Shown in pieces: positions 26,038 through 34,269 of a stretch of 64,000 nt of DNA. The stretch spans positions 1 to 64,000 of the forward strand of contig JBGANY010000010.1 in the NCBI GenBank assembly GCA_044222005.1, in the 5' to 3' direction. The notes beneath the pieces are model-generated. The model saw only the letters and a program-made list of their open reading frames with translations, was not told where the DNA came from and did not search any database. The position numbers were made by a program, and so were the translations under genes. Source of the DNA: Methylotenera_A sp044222005. Lineage in GTDB: Bacteria; Pseudomonadota; Gammaproteobacteria; Burkholderiales; Methylophilaceae. Positions within the stretch are counted from its first letter, which is position 1, and the number at the start of each line of letters is the position of its first letter.

Positions 26038-26093
26038 TACAATAGATATTTAATTAAATACCTTAGGTATTAAGTTATTAATAAAAATTTTTA
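26038..26093 (+). promoter_or_regulatory. AT-rich tandem palindromes and possible promoter upstream of hps
   Basis: The last 70 bp before hps hold a possible -10 box TACAAT (26038-26043, in the same AGTTACAAT context as upstream of tal). It is followed by three palindromes: TATTTAATTAAATA (26047-26060), AATACC-TTA-GGTATT (26057-26071) and TAAAAATTTTTA (26082-26093). They fit operator sites or a structured leader; the regulator is unknown. The -35 region is poor. Confidence 0.4.
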
Positions 26094-26106
26094 ATCGGAG
26101 AAAACC

Positions 26107-26739
26107 ATGGCACAAACCCAAATGGCATTAGATTCATTAGATTTTGACGCAACTGTTGCATTAGCAGCTACTGTTGCTCCACACGTAGACATCTTGGAAA
26201 TCGGTACACCTTGCATCAAGCACAACGGTATCAAACTGCTTGAAACATTGCGCGCAAAATTCCCAAACAACAAAATCTTAGTTGATTTGAAAACTATGGA
26301 CGCTGGTTTCTACGAAGCTGAGCCGTTCTACAAAGCCGGTGCAGATATCTGTACAGTTTTAGGTTGTGCTGATATCGGTACAATCAAAGGCGTAATTGAT
26401 GTTGCCAACAAATACGGTAAAAAAGCGCAAGTTGACCTGATCAACGTAGCTGACAAAAAAGCACGTACACAAGAAGTGGCTAAATTAGGCGCACATATCA
26501 TCGGCGTGCACACTGGCTTAGACCAACAAGCCGCTGGTCAAACACCATTTGCTGACCTGGCAATGGTTGCCGGTTTGAATTTAGGTCTTGAAATCTCAGT
26601 TGCAGGTGGTGTTAAAGCTGCTACTGCGGCTCAAGTACGCGACGCTGGCGCTTCAATCATCGTTGCCGGTGCTGCTATCTACGGCGCTGCTGATCCAGCT
26701 GCTTCAGCTGCTGAAATCACAAAAATCGCTCACGGTTAA
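26107..26739 (+). CDS. hps: 3-hexulose-6-phosphate synthase
   Basis: Fixes formaldehyde onto ribulose 5-phosphate, the key assimilatory reaction of the RuMP cycle. 210 aa, OMP-decarboxylase-fold barrel. Seen: HVDILEIGTPCIKHNGIKLL, KILVDLKTMDAGFYEAEPF (the D-x-K-x2-D type active-site segment), LINVADK and EISVAGGVKAATAAQVRDAG. CGGAG sits 6 nt before the ATG. Codon use is strongly biased, as expected for a very highly expressed protein. A strong terminator follows at 26779, so phi is probably transcribed separately or by readthrough. Confidence 0.97.
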   Translation: MAQTQMALDSLDFDATVALAATVAPHVDILEIGTPCIKHNGIKLLETLRAKFPNNKILVDLKTMDAGFYEAEPFYKAGADICTVLGCADIGTIKGVIDVANKYGKKAQVDLINVADKKARTQEVAKLGAHIIGVHTGLDQQAAGQTPFADLAMVAGLNLGLEISVAGGVKAATAAQVRDAGASIIVAGAAIYGAADPAASAAEITKIAHG

Positions 26740-26778
26740 TTCACGACACTCAATAAGTAATTATTGATGTGAGCTAAG

Positions 26779-26812
26779 AAAATCCCGACCCAGCAATGCG
26801 TCGGGATTTTTT
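26779..26812 (+). terminator. Rho-independent terminator after hps
   Basis: AAAATCCCGAC (26779-26789) pairs with GTCGGGATTTT (26800-26810) around a 10-nt loop, followed by further T residues. It lies about 40 bp after the hps stop. Confidence 0.88.
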
Positions 26813-26854
26813 ATTATAATGAGCAAACAATTAGTCATGTAAAAGGAAATTAAG

Positions 26855-27391
26855 ATGGATCATCAAAAATTAATTTTAGACAGACTCACTACCATTTTAT
26901 CTGAGACTGACAAAAGCAACGCGGCAAAATTAATGAAGCTAGTTGATGAAGCTGGCCGTATTTTTGTAGGTGGTGCAGGCCGTTCCGGCTTGGTATCACG
27001 TTTTTTTGCAATGCGTTTAGTGCACAGTGGCTATAACGTGAACATGGTGGGCGAAATCGTAACGCCAGCGATTAAAGCGGGTGATTTGCTGGTGCTGGTT
27101 TCAGGCTCAGGCGGCACGGAAACTTTGTTGCCATTTGTTAAAAAAGCAAAATCTGTGGGCGCTAAGCTGGTGGTTATTTCCATGAAAGCGAAATCGGCGA
27201 TGGCCGATGTGGCAGATTTGACCATTCAAATCGGTAACGATAACAGCTTCCCACTGACAAAAGGCATGCCAATGGGTTCTCAGTTTGAGCTATCAACCTT
27301 GATTTACCTTGAGGCCGTTATCGGTGACATTATTGAGGCTAAAGGCTTGACTGAAGAAGGTATGCGCGCGATCCATGCTAACTTGGAATAG
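26855..27391 (+). CDS. phi: 6-phospho-3-hexuloisomerase
   Basis: Isomerises hexulose 6-phosphate to fructose 6-phosphate, the second RuMP step. 178 aa SIS-domain protein. Seen: IFVGGAGRSGLVSRFFAMRL (sugar-phosphate-binding loop), VSGSGGTETLLPFVKKA and the conserved catalytic region QFELSTLIYLEAV. AAAGGA lies upstream of the ATG. It is a separate gene rather than fused to hps as in some organisms, and is bracketed by terminators (26779 and 27434). Confidence 0.96.
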   Translation: MDHQKLILDRLTTILSETDKSNAAKLMKLVDEAGRIFVGGAGRSGLVSRFFAMRLVHSGYNVNMVGEIVTPAIKAGDLLVLVSGSGGTETLLPFVKKAKSVGAKLVVISMKAKSAMADVADLTIQIGNDNSFPLTKGMPMGSQFELSTLIYLEAVIGDIIEAKGLTEEGMRAIHANLE

Positions 27392-27433
27392 CGCAAATCC
27401 GGAGTAATATTTTCTCTTCAGGTTTCGCATTAT

Positions 27434-27462
27434 AACGAGTGGCTATGCCACTCGTTTTTTTT
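27434..27462 (+). terminator. Rho-independent terminator after phi
   Basis: AACGAGTGGC (27434-27443) and GCCACTCGTT (27447-27456) form a perfect 10-bp stem with a 3-nt loop, followed by a T-run to 27462, about 40 bp after the phi stop. Confidence 0.92.
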
Positions 27463-27580
27463 CGTCTGTGAGAACGAAGATACAAGAAAATATGCACTTT
27501 TGCACAATCAAGTTGTCTCATTATTAAGTACAAAACATGATTCAATTTTGGACGTAGTTTTTCAAAAAAGGAGAATAAAA

Positions 27581-28123
27581 ATGGCAGTGATTGATCGTGT
27601 ATTGGTAGGAGAAGCGCTCGTTATTGAAAATCGTAAAGAGGGTCATGGTCATGGGTTGGATTTGCTTAATGTAGCGCACATAGACTTGATTATGGGGCCG
27701 CGCGGCAGCCCTGCTGAACAGGCATTCTGTCGTGCGCTGACTGACCAGAAGGATGGTGCTAATGGCTTGCTTGCAATTACCGCACCGAATATGATGACCA
27801 AGCCCGCTACTGTTATTTTTAATAAAGTAACGATTAAAAATGGCAAACAGGCATTACAGATGTTTGGCCCGGCACAGCGCGGGGTATCGATGGCAGTCAT
27901 GGATTGTGTTGCAGACGGCACAATCCCTAAAGAAGAGGCGGAGGACGTTTTTATCTGTGTGGGCGTTTTTATAGACCGCAAGGCAGATGATGACAGGCGC
28001 GTGCAGGACTGGAATTATAGGGCCACCGTGCAGGCCATTAAAAATGCAGTGGCACGAGAACCGAAAGTAGAGACGGTTCTGAAAAAGTACCAGGATACCG
28101 TGCACCCATTTCAAGCCAAATGA
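27581..28123 (+). CDS. fae: Formaldehyde-activating enzyme homologue with N-terminal insertion
   Basis: Fae condenses formaldehyde with H4MPT to methylene-H4MPT. 180 aa from 27581, chosen because AAAGGAG lies just upstream. Clear family core: VAHIDLIMGPRGSPAEQAFC with the catalytic His, then VIFNKVTIKNGKQALQMFGP. Compared with canonical Fae (about 170 aa, where VGEALV is followed almost directly by the His segment), it carries roughly a dozen extra residues including KEGHGHGLDLL right before the catalytic His. This may mark a paralogue of the Fae2/Fae3 type with altered specificity, so activity is likely but not certain. It is followed by a bidirectional terminator. Confidence 0.88.
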   Translation: MAVIDRVLVGEALVIENRKEGHGHGLDLLNVAHIDLIMGPRGSPAEQAFCRALTDQKDGANGLLAITAPNMMTKPATVIFNKVTIKNGKQALQMFGPAQRGVSMAVMDCVADGTIPKEEAEDVFICVGVFIDRKADDDRRVQDWNYRATVQAIKNAVAREPKVETVLKKYQDTVHPFQAK

Positions 28124-28135
28124 TGACGATCTTCT

Positions 28136-28168
28136 GAATAAAAAGCCCGGTTTTTCGGGCTTTTTATT
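28136..28168. terminator. Bidirectional terminator between fae and HisA-like gene
   Basis: AAAAAGCCCG (28140-28149) pairs with CGGGCTTTTT (28156-28165) around a 6-nt loop. A and T runs on both sides let it work for the plus-strand fae and the convergent minus-strand gene that ends at 28172. Confidence 0.92.
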
Positions 28169-28171
28169 TGG

Positions 28172-28894
28172 CTAGCATTCAGATTGAACTAAACTTTCCA
28201 ATTGTTGTGCCGAGAGCTGCTTTTGATGTAATGCCGTTGCGATTAAAGCACCATGCACACCCATTTTTTTAAGCATAGTTAAATCATCCAAACCCCTTAC
28301 ACCACCAGCCGCATATAGATTAAAACCTGTGGCGCGTGGCATGATTTCATTCAAAAGTTTGATGTTAACGCCCTGGTTGGTGCCGACATTTGCCAGTGAC
28401 ATCACAATCACATCATCAGGCCAATAGCTGTTGTCTTGCAACAATTCTGCCGGACCTCGGTAGCCGGTTGGCATGAAGTCTAAAGACAAGGTAAAGTGCG
28501 TGTCTTGCTGATTTTTGAGCGCTAGAAAATTTCCTATTCCGGAAAAGTTTTCGCTGGCAAAAATCAAGTTAGAATGGAGTTTGTTCCAGATATTCAGCTC
28601 GGTTTGGTCGCTGATGCCTGCATCAACCCATAGCTTGAGATTGGGGAATTGCCGTGTAATGGACTCGACAACTGGATAGTTTGTTTCATATGTGCTTTTC
28701 AGTTTTTGTATCGCATTCAGGTCCGCAATATAAAGCTGCTGGAAAGGATAATAATCAAGCAATGCCGCCACTATATCCAGCGGTTTGCTTGAGCTTGTAA
28801 GGAATGATTGAATTGGCTGGTAATGTCGGCGCTCTCCTCTTTTGGCGTGCACGACAACGCCGTCTAACAAATCAATTACCGGGATTATTTGCAT
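28172..28894 (-). CDS. HisA/HisF-related protein of C1-cofactor clusters
   Basis: 240-aa beta-alpha barrel of the HisA-related family that recurs in organisms with methanopterin-type cofactors; its reaction is not established. Seen: IIPVIDLLDGVVVHAKRGER at the N-terminus (as in HisA), YIADLNAIQ, LKLWVDAGIS and YAAGGVRGLDDLTMLKKMG (the phosphate-binding end of the barrel). It is not part of a histidine operon and is too diverged to be the organism's HisA. It is head-to-head with the ATP-grasp gene of the same pathway, with overlapping or almost abutting starts. Confidence 0.85.
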   Translation of the reverse strand: MQIIPVIDLLDGVVVHAKRGERRHYQPIQSFLTSSSKPLDIVAALLDYYPFQQLYIADLNAIQKLKSTYETNYPVVESITRQFPNLKLWVDAGISDQTELNIWNKLHSNLIFASENFSGIGNFLALKNQQDTHFTLSLDFMPTGYRGPAELLQDNSYWPDDVIVMSLANVGTNQGVNIKLLNEIMPRATGFNLYAAGGVRGLDDLTMLKKMGVHGALIATALHQKQLSAQQLESLVQSEC

Positions 28895-28916
28895 TATTAA
28901 ACTCGAAAATCAAAAA

Positions 28917-29897
28917 CTGGAGAAAATATTCGTCTGTGAGTTTATCACTGGCGGCGGCCTGTGTGCGGAGCTAATGCCGGAATCACTCGCAAACGAAGGC
29001 GCCATGATGCGTGACGCCTTGCTGCGCGACTTATCGCTATTGCCTTACAATATCAACACTACGGTAGATGCGCGTTTGAACAAGCCCGAACATTGTGGCG
29101 CGTGTCTGGAAATAAATGCGCATGATGATGTATGGCAGGTTTGGCAAGATCAGATAAAGGCCGCAGATGCGGCTTGGCTGATCGCACCGGAAACAGACGG
29201 TTTGCTGCATTATTTAACCCAGATCGCCACCCAGGAGGGTAAGCTGGTATTGGGTTGCGGGCCAGTCTCCATCAAAATCACCAGCGAAAAAATGGCGACT
29301 TGCCTGGCTTTGGAAGAAGCGGGCATCGCTACTATACCGACCTATACTTTTGAAAACTGGCCAAGAAGTCACTGGATATGGCTTGCGAAGCCCAACGATG
29401 GCGCGGGTTGCAGCGATACTGCCTGGTTCAATAACGCGGATGACTTGCAGGATTGGATTGAACAGAATGATAAGCAGCTCACGCATGTGATTCAGGCCTA
29501 TCAGCCGGGCGACTCTGCGAGCATTTCCTGCGTGATGAAAAATGGCGAAGCGCGCTTATTAAGCTGCAATACACAGATGATTGAGATTATTAATCATATG
29601 GTGAGCTTCAAAGGTAGTGTCATCAATGGCATGTGCGAACACTGGGCGCAATTCGAGGTGGTTGCAAACCAGATTGCAAAGGTGTTCCCCGATTTAGCGG
29701 GTTATGTAGGCATTGATGTGATTGTGGACAATGATGACATTTACGTGGTGGAAATCAACCCGCGCCTCACCACCAGCTACGTGGGTTTGCGTGAAGCGAT
29801 CGGCGTGAATCCGGCCGAACTGATTATCAACACCCTCACGCAGCCAAATTTTGAGTGGCCCCTGCTGCAACAGAACAAAGTCAAAATTCATGTCTGA
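28917..29897 (+). CDS. ATP-grasp protein, homologue of tyramine-glutamate ligase MfnD
   Basis: ATP-grasp protein of about 326 aa resembling MfnD (Orf17 of methylotrophs), which joins glutamate to tyramine in methanofuran synthesis; a role in methylofuran synthesis is inferred. Seen: IFVCEFITGGGL and MPESLANEGAMMRDALLRD (typical MfnD start), LAKPNDGAGCSDT (ATP site) and VVEINPRLTTSYVGLR (metal-binding end). The start is unresolved: there is no ATG near the 5' end. I chose CTG 28917 because the conserved sequence begins there; an upstream TTG at 28842 would lie antisense within the divergent gene. The gene ends 8 nt inside the next. Confidence 0.82.
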   Translation: MEKIFVCEFITGGGLCAELMPESLANEGAMMRDALLRDLSLLPYNINTTVDARLNKPEHCGACLEINAHDDVWQVWQDQIKAADAAWLIAPETDGLLHYLTQIATQEGKLVLGCGPVSIKITSEKMATCLALEEAGIATIPTYTFENWPRSHWIWLAKPNDGAGCSDTAWFNNADDLQDWIEQNDKQLTHVIQAYQPGDSASISCVMKNGEARLLSCNTQMIEIINHMVSFKGSVINGMCEHWAQFEVVANQIAKVFPDLAGYVGIDVIVDNDDIYVVEINPRLTTSYVGLREAIGVNPAELIINTLTQPNFEWPLLQQNKVKIHV

Positions 29898-30912
29898 TAT
29901 GGTGGGTTGGGATATCGGCGGCGCACACTTGAAAGCAGTGCTGCTGGACGGCAAAAGCGAAACCATCAATATATTGCAGCTGTCTTGCCAGCTCTGGCGT
30001 GGTTTGAATCAATTGGAAGTTGCAATTACTGCTGCTCTGCAAGCCTTTAAAATTAAGCCAGGCGATGCACAGCATGCCGTTACCATGACCGGTGAACTAG
30101 TGGATCTGTTCCCAAATCGGCATACTGGGGTAATTGAAATTTCGGCTGCGGTAGCAAGGTTATTGGGAAAGGATGTTTTATTTTATGCCGCTGATAGTGG
30201 TTTTGTGGCGATAGAGCGTGTTTCTGCAGATACGGCTCACATTGCCTCAACCAACTGGCACGCGAGCGCCAGCGCGCTTGCAATGCATGTAAAGGATGCA
30301 GTATTGATAGATATCGGCAGTACCACGACAGATATTATCGCGATAGTGGCAGGCAGGATGGCGAAGAATGGGTTGTCAGATGCAAGTCGCATGCAGGCGG
30401 ACAGTCTGGTTTATACGGGCGTGGTACGTACGCCGGTGATGGCCTTGGCGCAAAAACTGCCCTTTGAAGGTATTGAGACCAACGTCGCCGCAGAATATTT
30501 CGCCACCATGGCCGATGTGTACCGCTTGACGGGCGAGCTTCGGCCTGAATCCGACATGGCCGACACTGCGGACGGAAAAGGCAAGAGTGAGTTGGAAAGT
30601 GCGCGGCGGCTGGCGCGTATGGTCGGCCATGATGCAGAAGACAAGCCGCTACAAGTCTGGAAAAGCCTGGCGAATACTTGCAGAGCTTTGCAGCTGAATC
30701 AAATTAGAACCGCAGTGCTAAAACACCTTAAACCTGGCATGATCATTATTGGCGCAGGCGCGGGCAGTTTTCTGGTGAAAGCGCTAGCGGATGACTTGGG
30801 GTATGATTTTAAGCACGTCTGGGAGCCAATATCCATGGGGTGTGCAGAGCAGGCTGACTTAGAGATTTGTTTTCCGGCTTATGCGGTGGCATATCTGGCG
30901 GCGAAGCGATGA
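29890..30912 (+). CDS. Hydantoinase-like protein, homologue of methanofuran enzyme MfnF (Orf9-like)
   Basis: 340-aa member of the ASKHA/hydantoinase-like family tied to H4MPT-linked C1 transfer. In methanogens the related MfnF condenses the aminomethylfuran phosphate with glutamyl-tyramine. Seen: MVGWDIGGAHLKAVLLDG (phosphate-binding start), VLIDIGSTTTDIIAIVAGRM (second phosphate motif) and IIGAGAGSFLVKALAD (adenosine-type motif). The ATG at 29890 overlaps the preceding gene by 8 nt and the following pabB by an ATGA, so the trio is coupled. Methylofuran synthesis is inference from homology and context. Confidence 0.87.
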   Translation: MSDMVGWDIGGAHLKAVLLDGKSETINILQLSCQLWRGLNQLEVAITAALQAFKIKPGDAQHAVTMTGELVDLFPNRHTGVIEISAAVARLLGKDVLFYAADSGFVAIERVSADTAHIASTNWHASASALAMHVKDAVLIDIGSTTTDIIAIVAGRMAKNGLSDASRMQADSLVYTGVVRTPVMALAQKLPFEGIETNVAAEYFATMADVYRLTGELRPESDMADTADGKGKSELESARRLARMVGHDAEDKPLQVWKSLANTCRALQLNQIRTAVLKHLKPGMIIIGAGAGSFLVKALADDLGYDFKHVWEPISMGCAEQADLEICFPAYAVAYLAAKR

Positions 30913-32357
30913 CTATGTTGAAACATGAGCTTGCTTATCACCACGACAGCGCGCGCTTGTTTGAGCGCATCGCGCATCAGCCATGGGCAATGCTGCTGGA
31001 CAGCGGGCAAATGATTAATCCCGCCACGGGCAAGGCGGGCAGCCAGTACGGGCGTTACGATATCATAGTAGCCGAGCCGTTTATAACGCTGGTTACGCAA
31101 GGTAATCAAACCGTAATCACACAAAACGGTACAGTCAAAATTTCTGAAGAAGACCCGTTCTTTCTGTTAAAAAACATCCTGAATCAATATCAGGCACCCA
31201 AAACGGACATGCCGCTTGCGGGCGGTACCCTACCATTTGCGGGCGGGGCAATGGGTTATTTTGCATATGATCTGGCGCGGCGGCTGGAAAAACTGCCCAA
31301 CAGTGCACGCCCTGCAGTCAATATACCGGAAATGATGATCGGCATCTACGATTGGGCGGTTGTGGTGGATCATCGTGAGCAGCGCAGCGCTCTGGTTTCA
31401 CACGGTTTGCATGCTGAAACACACAAAAAATGGACTGCCCTGCAAGCCTTGTTTGATGGGCCTTGCGAGGCAGCGTTCACAGAGGATAAACCGGGTAAAT
31501 TCGAAGTTACGACAGCAATCACCTCAAATTTATCCAAACTGCAATACCAGCAAGCCTTCGCCAAAATCAAGGCGTATATTACCGCGGGCGATTGTTACCA
31601 GGTGAATCTGGCACAGCGTTTTTCCGCAGAGGTGGAAGGCGATAGCTGGCTGATGTACCGGAAACTGCGCGAGATCAGCCCTGCGCCATTTATGGCCTAT
31701 ATGCAACTGCCTTTGAACGACTCCGAAAACTTCCAGGTGCTTTCTGATTCGCCGGAGCGGTTTTTGCAGACCAATGGCAGTCACGTGGAAACACGCCCTA
31801 TTAAAGGCACACGGCCAAGATCAGCCGATGCTGAGCAGGATTTAGCCTACTCGAAAGAGCTATTGACGAGCGTAAAGGACAAGGCTGAGAATCTGATGAT
31901 CGTGGATTTGCTGCGCAACGATTTAGGTAAAACCTGCGTAATTGGCAGCGTTAAAGTGAATAAGCTTTTTCAGCTGCAAAGTTTTGCCAATGTGCATCAC
32001 CTGGTGAGTATCGTTGTGGGTAAGCTGAAGTCTGGCAAAACGGCTGTGGATGTGCTCAGGGATTGTTTTCCGGGTGGTTCGATTACGGGTGCACCCAAGC
32101 TGCGTGCCATGCAGATTATCGATGAACTGGAGCCGCATCGGCGCGGTTTGTATTGCGGCGCGATCGGGTATATCGGCTTTGATGGCGACATGGATACCAA
32201 TATCGCGATTAGAACCGCAGTTGTATGCAAAAACATATTAAGTTTTTACACCGGAGGCGGTATAGTGGCGGACTCGGACGGATCAAAAGAATACGCCGAA
32301 ACGCTGGACAAAGCGTCCAGTTTTACAACAATAACAAAGTTTTTTACGAGGCTCTGA
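30909..32357 (+). CDS. pabB: Aminodeoxychorismate synthase component I
   Basis: Makes 4-amino-4-deoxychorismate from chorismate and ammonia, leading to 4-aminobenzoate for folate and, here, for the methanopterin-type cofactor via mptG. 482 aa from the ATG in the ATGA overlap. The segment PIKGTRPRSA, with Lys where anthranilate synthase has Ala, identifies PabB rather than TrpE. Also GDCYQVNLAQRF, LMIVDLLRNDLGK and GSITGAPKLRAMQIIDELEP with the Mg-binding and chorismate-binding residues. Placement in the cofactor operon, not a folate locus, suggests dedicated supply (inference). Confidence 0.94.
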   Translation: MTMLKHELAYHHDSARLFERIAHQPWAMLLDSGQMINPATGKAGSQYGRYDIIVAEPFITLVTQGNQTVITQNGTVKISEEDPFFLLKNILNQYQAPKTDMPLAGGTLPFAGGAMGYFAYDLARRLEKLPNSARPAVNIPEMMIGIYDWAVVVDHREQRSALVSHGLHAETHKKWTALQALFDGPCEAAFTEDKPGKFEVTTAITSNLSKLQYQQAFAKIKAYITAGDCYQVNLAQRFSAEVEGDSWLMYRKLREISPAPFMAYMQLPLNDSENFQVLSDSPERFLQTNGSHVETRPIKGTRPRSADAEQDLAYSKELLTSVKDKAENLMIVDLLRNDLGKTCVIGSVKVNKLFQLQSFANVHHLVSIVVGKLKSGKTAVDVLRDCFPGGSITGAPKLRAMQIIDELEPHRRGLYCGAIGYIGFDGDMDTNIAIRTAVVCKNILSFYTGGGIVADSDGSKEYAETLDKASSFTTITKFFTRL

Positions 32358-32451
32358 TTAAGCTTCTTAACTATGAATAAAAATACAGAAAAATATTAAG
32401 TCGAAAGGAATAATCAGGTCCACAATGGAAAAACTACTTAGGGGATCATCA

Positions 32452-33066
32452 ATGTGGGTTGTCAAAATTGGCGGTAGCTTGCTAGGCTCGCCGGAGTTGG
32501 AACGTTGGCTAAAAATATTCGTAAAGTTTAGCGACGGAAATATCATCATCGTGCCCGGCGGCGGCGTTTTCGCCGATGCGGTGCGAGAAGCTCAAAGATT
32601 ATCTAAAATCAGCGATGCCTGTGCACACCGACTAGCGGTGCTGGCGATGGATCAATTCGGATTGCTGCTGGCCAACTTGAATCCGTTGCTGGCAACTGCT
32701 GCCAGCGAATTGGAGATCGCCGAACGTACCTGGCAACATCGTGCCATTGTCTGGCTGCCAAGCAAAATGGTGCTTGCAGATGATTCCATTCCGCAAAGCT
32801 GGGATGTGACTTCGGACAGCCTGGCTGCATGGCTGGCAGAAAAACTGGATGCACGGCACCTGATTCTGCTGAAATCTGACAAGCCCAATGAAACCGTACT
32901 CAGTCTGAAAGTGATGACTAAAGACGGTCTGATTGACGAGGCTTTCAGCGATTTTGTGCTGAACAAGCCGTTTTCGCCCTGGGTGATTAAAAAAGCTGAC
33001 TGTACGCATTTTGAAGACGGTGTTGATATCGAAATACTGGGCAAAATTGCTTCTTCAATGCATTGA
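32452..33066 (+). CDS. Amino acid kinase family protein, homologue of MfnE
   Basis: 204-aa small amino acid kinase-fold protein. The methanogen homologue MfnE phosphorylates (5-aminomethylfuran-3-yl)methyl phosphate in methanofuran synthesis; similar genes occur in methylotroph H4MPT clusters. Seen: VVKIGGSLLGSPEL (the kinase K-x-GGS motif), IIIVPGGGVFADAVREAQ and LILLKSDKP. I start at MWVVKIGG (32452), which has GGGG upstream at good spacing; a longer frame starts at 32425. Together with the MfnD-like and MfnF-like genes it argues for methylofuran synthesis, although the exact step is inferred. Confidence 0.83.
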   Translation: MWVVKIGGSLLGSPELERWLKIFVKFSDGNIIIVPGGGVFADAVREAQRLSKISDACAHRLAVLAMDQFGLLLANLNPLLATAASELEIAERTWQHRAIVWLPSKMVLADDSIPQSWDVTSDSLAAWLAEKLDARHLILLKSDKPNETVLSLKVMTKDGLIDEAFSDFVLNKPFSPWVIKKADCTHFEDGVDIEILGKIASSMH

Positions 33067-33075
33067 CTGACAACC

Positions 33076-33444
33076 ATGGCTGCCAAAGTTTATTCTGAAC
33101 AGGAAACCGTCGCGAAGCTTGAAAACGAGCTGCCGCATTGGTATCTGGAGAATGGCTGGATACGCCGCAAATATAGAACCAGCGGCTGGAAAGCCACGCT
33201 GATGGTGGTGAACACGGTAGGGCACTTGGCCGAAGCGGCCTGGCATCATCCAGACTTGACTGTTTCTTACGCCTTTGTGATTGTGAAACTGTGCACGCAT
33301 GATGCCAAAGGAATTACCGACAAGGATTTTGAGTTGGCTGCCAAGATCGAGCAGGTAATTGGCTGGCAGCCTGCGCTGGAAGGCGGCGCATTAACCGGCA
33401 CGCCGAATGAGGATCAGCGTTTTAAATACATCAAATACGACTGA
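33076..33444 (+). CDS. Pterin-4a-carbinolamine dehydratase-like protein
   Basis: 122 aa. Carries the dehydratase signature: a His in NTVGHLAEAAWHHPDLTVSY followed by VKLCTHDAKGITDKDFELA, matching the conserved H-x(n)-HHP and T-H-x(4)-G-(I/L)-T elements. The classical enzyme dehydrates hydroxy-tetrahydropterins, and some relatives act in molybdopterin or other pterin metabolism. Location 9 bp after the MfnE-like gene, in a cofactor operon, points to H4MPT synthesis rather than phenylalanine hydroxylation, since no phenylalanine hydroxylase gene is in the window. Confidence 0.88.
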   Translation: MAAKVYSEQETVAKLENELPHWYLENGWIRRKYRTSGWKATLMVVNTVGHLAEAAWHHPDLTVSYAFVIVKLCTHDAKGITDKDFELAAKIEQVIGWQPALEGGALTGTPNEDQRFKYIKYD

Positions 33445-33485
33445 GTGTCTAGTTTCGACCCAATTCAGCTGCTTGAATAGTCAAT

Positions 33486-34091
33486 TCATTTAGGTTGTTC
33501 TGGTTTTCGAATTTCACAAGTGGTAGAAACTACTTCTTGCTGGTTATTTTCATCTTTGACAATTGTTTGCGGTGGATCGACAGTCCAATCCATGTCAATA
33601 CTGTAATTCTTTCCTGCTTCCAAATACATAACCCAAGTGCTTTTGCAGGTCTTGTCAGGAATAAAAGGCGCGCAAGTAATTGCTAGCGGAAAAAGATATG
33701 GTGCAAGAGCAAAAGTTGCACATGGTGGCCGTGCTATCGCCCGCGCTGCGTTTTTTGATTTGTTATCGTTATCCCACCAACGGCTAAGTAACTTGAACTC
33801 ATAATCGCCTGGTTTGAAATAGCCTATATTATTTTCTTTTCTATTAAATAGTTTGTGCTTATCGATTTCAACATTCAAATCTATTGGTATTCTAAGTTCG
33901 GATGTGCGCTCTATTTTTGGTATTGGCAATGAAACTACTACAACTTTGTCAGGCGGCAGTGTTTCACCATCATAAAACTTGCCATGCTGTGAAGCACATC
34001 CCGTCAAATCAGCACAAGCTAAGAAACAAATAGTCGTAATTACCTTAGTAGAGTATTTTGCATAGGAAATTGTTGGGTAATTTAGATGCAT
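33486..34091 (-). CDS. Hypothetical lipoprotein
   Basis: 201-aa predicted lipoprotein. A signal sequence ends in the lipobox LTGC (Cys near residue 32). The remainder has alternating beta-type segments (VVVVSLPIPKIERTSELRIPI), a loop with paired Cys (PPCATF and ITCAPF, then TCKSTW) and YLEAGKNYSIDMDW, reminiscent of small beta-sandwich lipoproteins of unknown role. Base composition is more AT-rich than its neighbours, suggesting recent acquisition (inference). It is convergent with the pterin dehydratase gene. No function can be given. Confidence 0.7.
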   Translation of the reverse strand: MHLNYPTISYAKYSTKVITTICFLACADLTGCASQHGKFYDGETLPPDKVVVVSLPIPKIERTSELRIPIDLNVEIDKHKLFNRKENNIGYFKPGDYEFKLLSRWWDNDNKSKNAARAIARPPCATFALAPYLFPLAITCAPFIPDKTCKSTWVMYLEAGKNYSIDMDWTVDPPQTIVKDENNQQEVVSTTCEIRKPEQPK

Positions 34092-34217
34092 TATTGAATA
34101 GATGATGAATTTTGATTGGATTGGAAATGCATGAATCTTGTGGGAATTGTTCTTATCTGTGTAACGGGTTGGCTTACCATTCTAGGTTCAAACCAGTCTT
34201 ATAAGTGACTGCTTACG

Positions 34218-34233
34218 GCCTTGAATTCAAGGC
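34218..34233. repeat. 16-bp perfect palindrome
   Basis: GCCTTGAATTCAAGGC in the 178-bp gap between the lipoprotein start and the end of the RND gene. There is no T-run. It could be a protein-binding site or the remnant of a hairpin terminator; nothing else is visible in the gap. Confidence 0.35.
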
Positions 34234-34269
34234 TGAATGCAGACATTCTAGCCTGCAACCTAGAACTAT

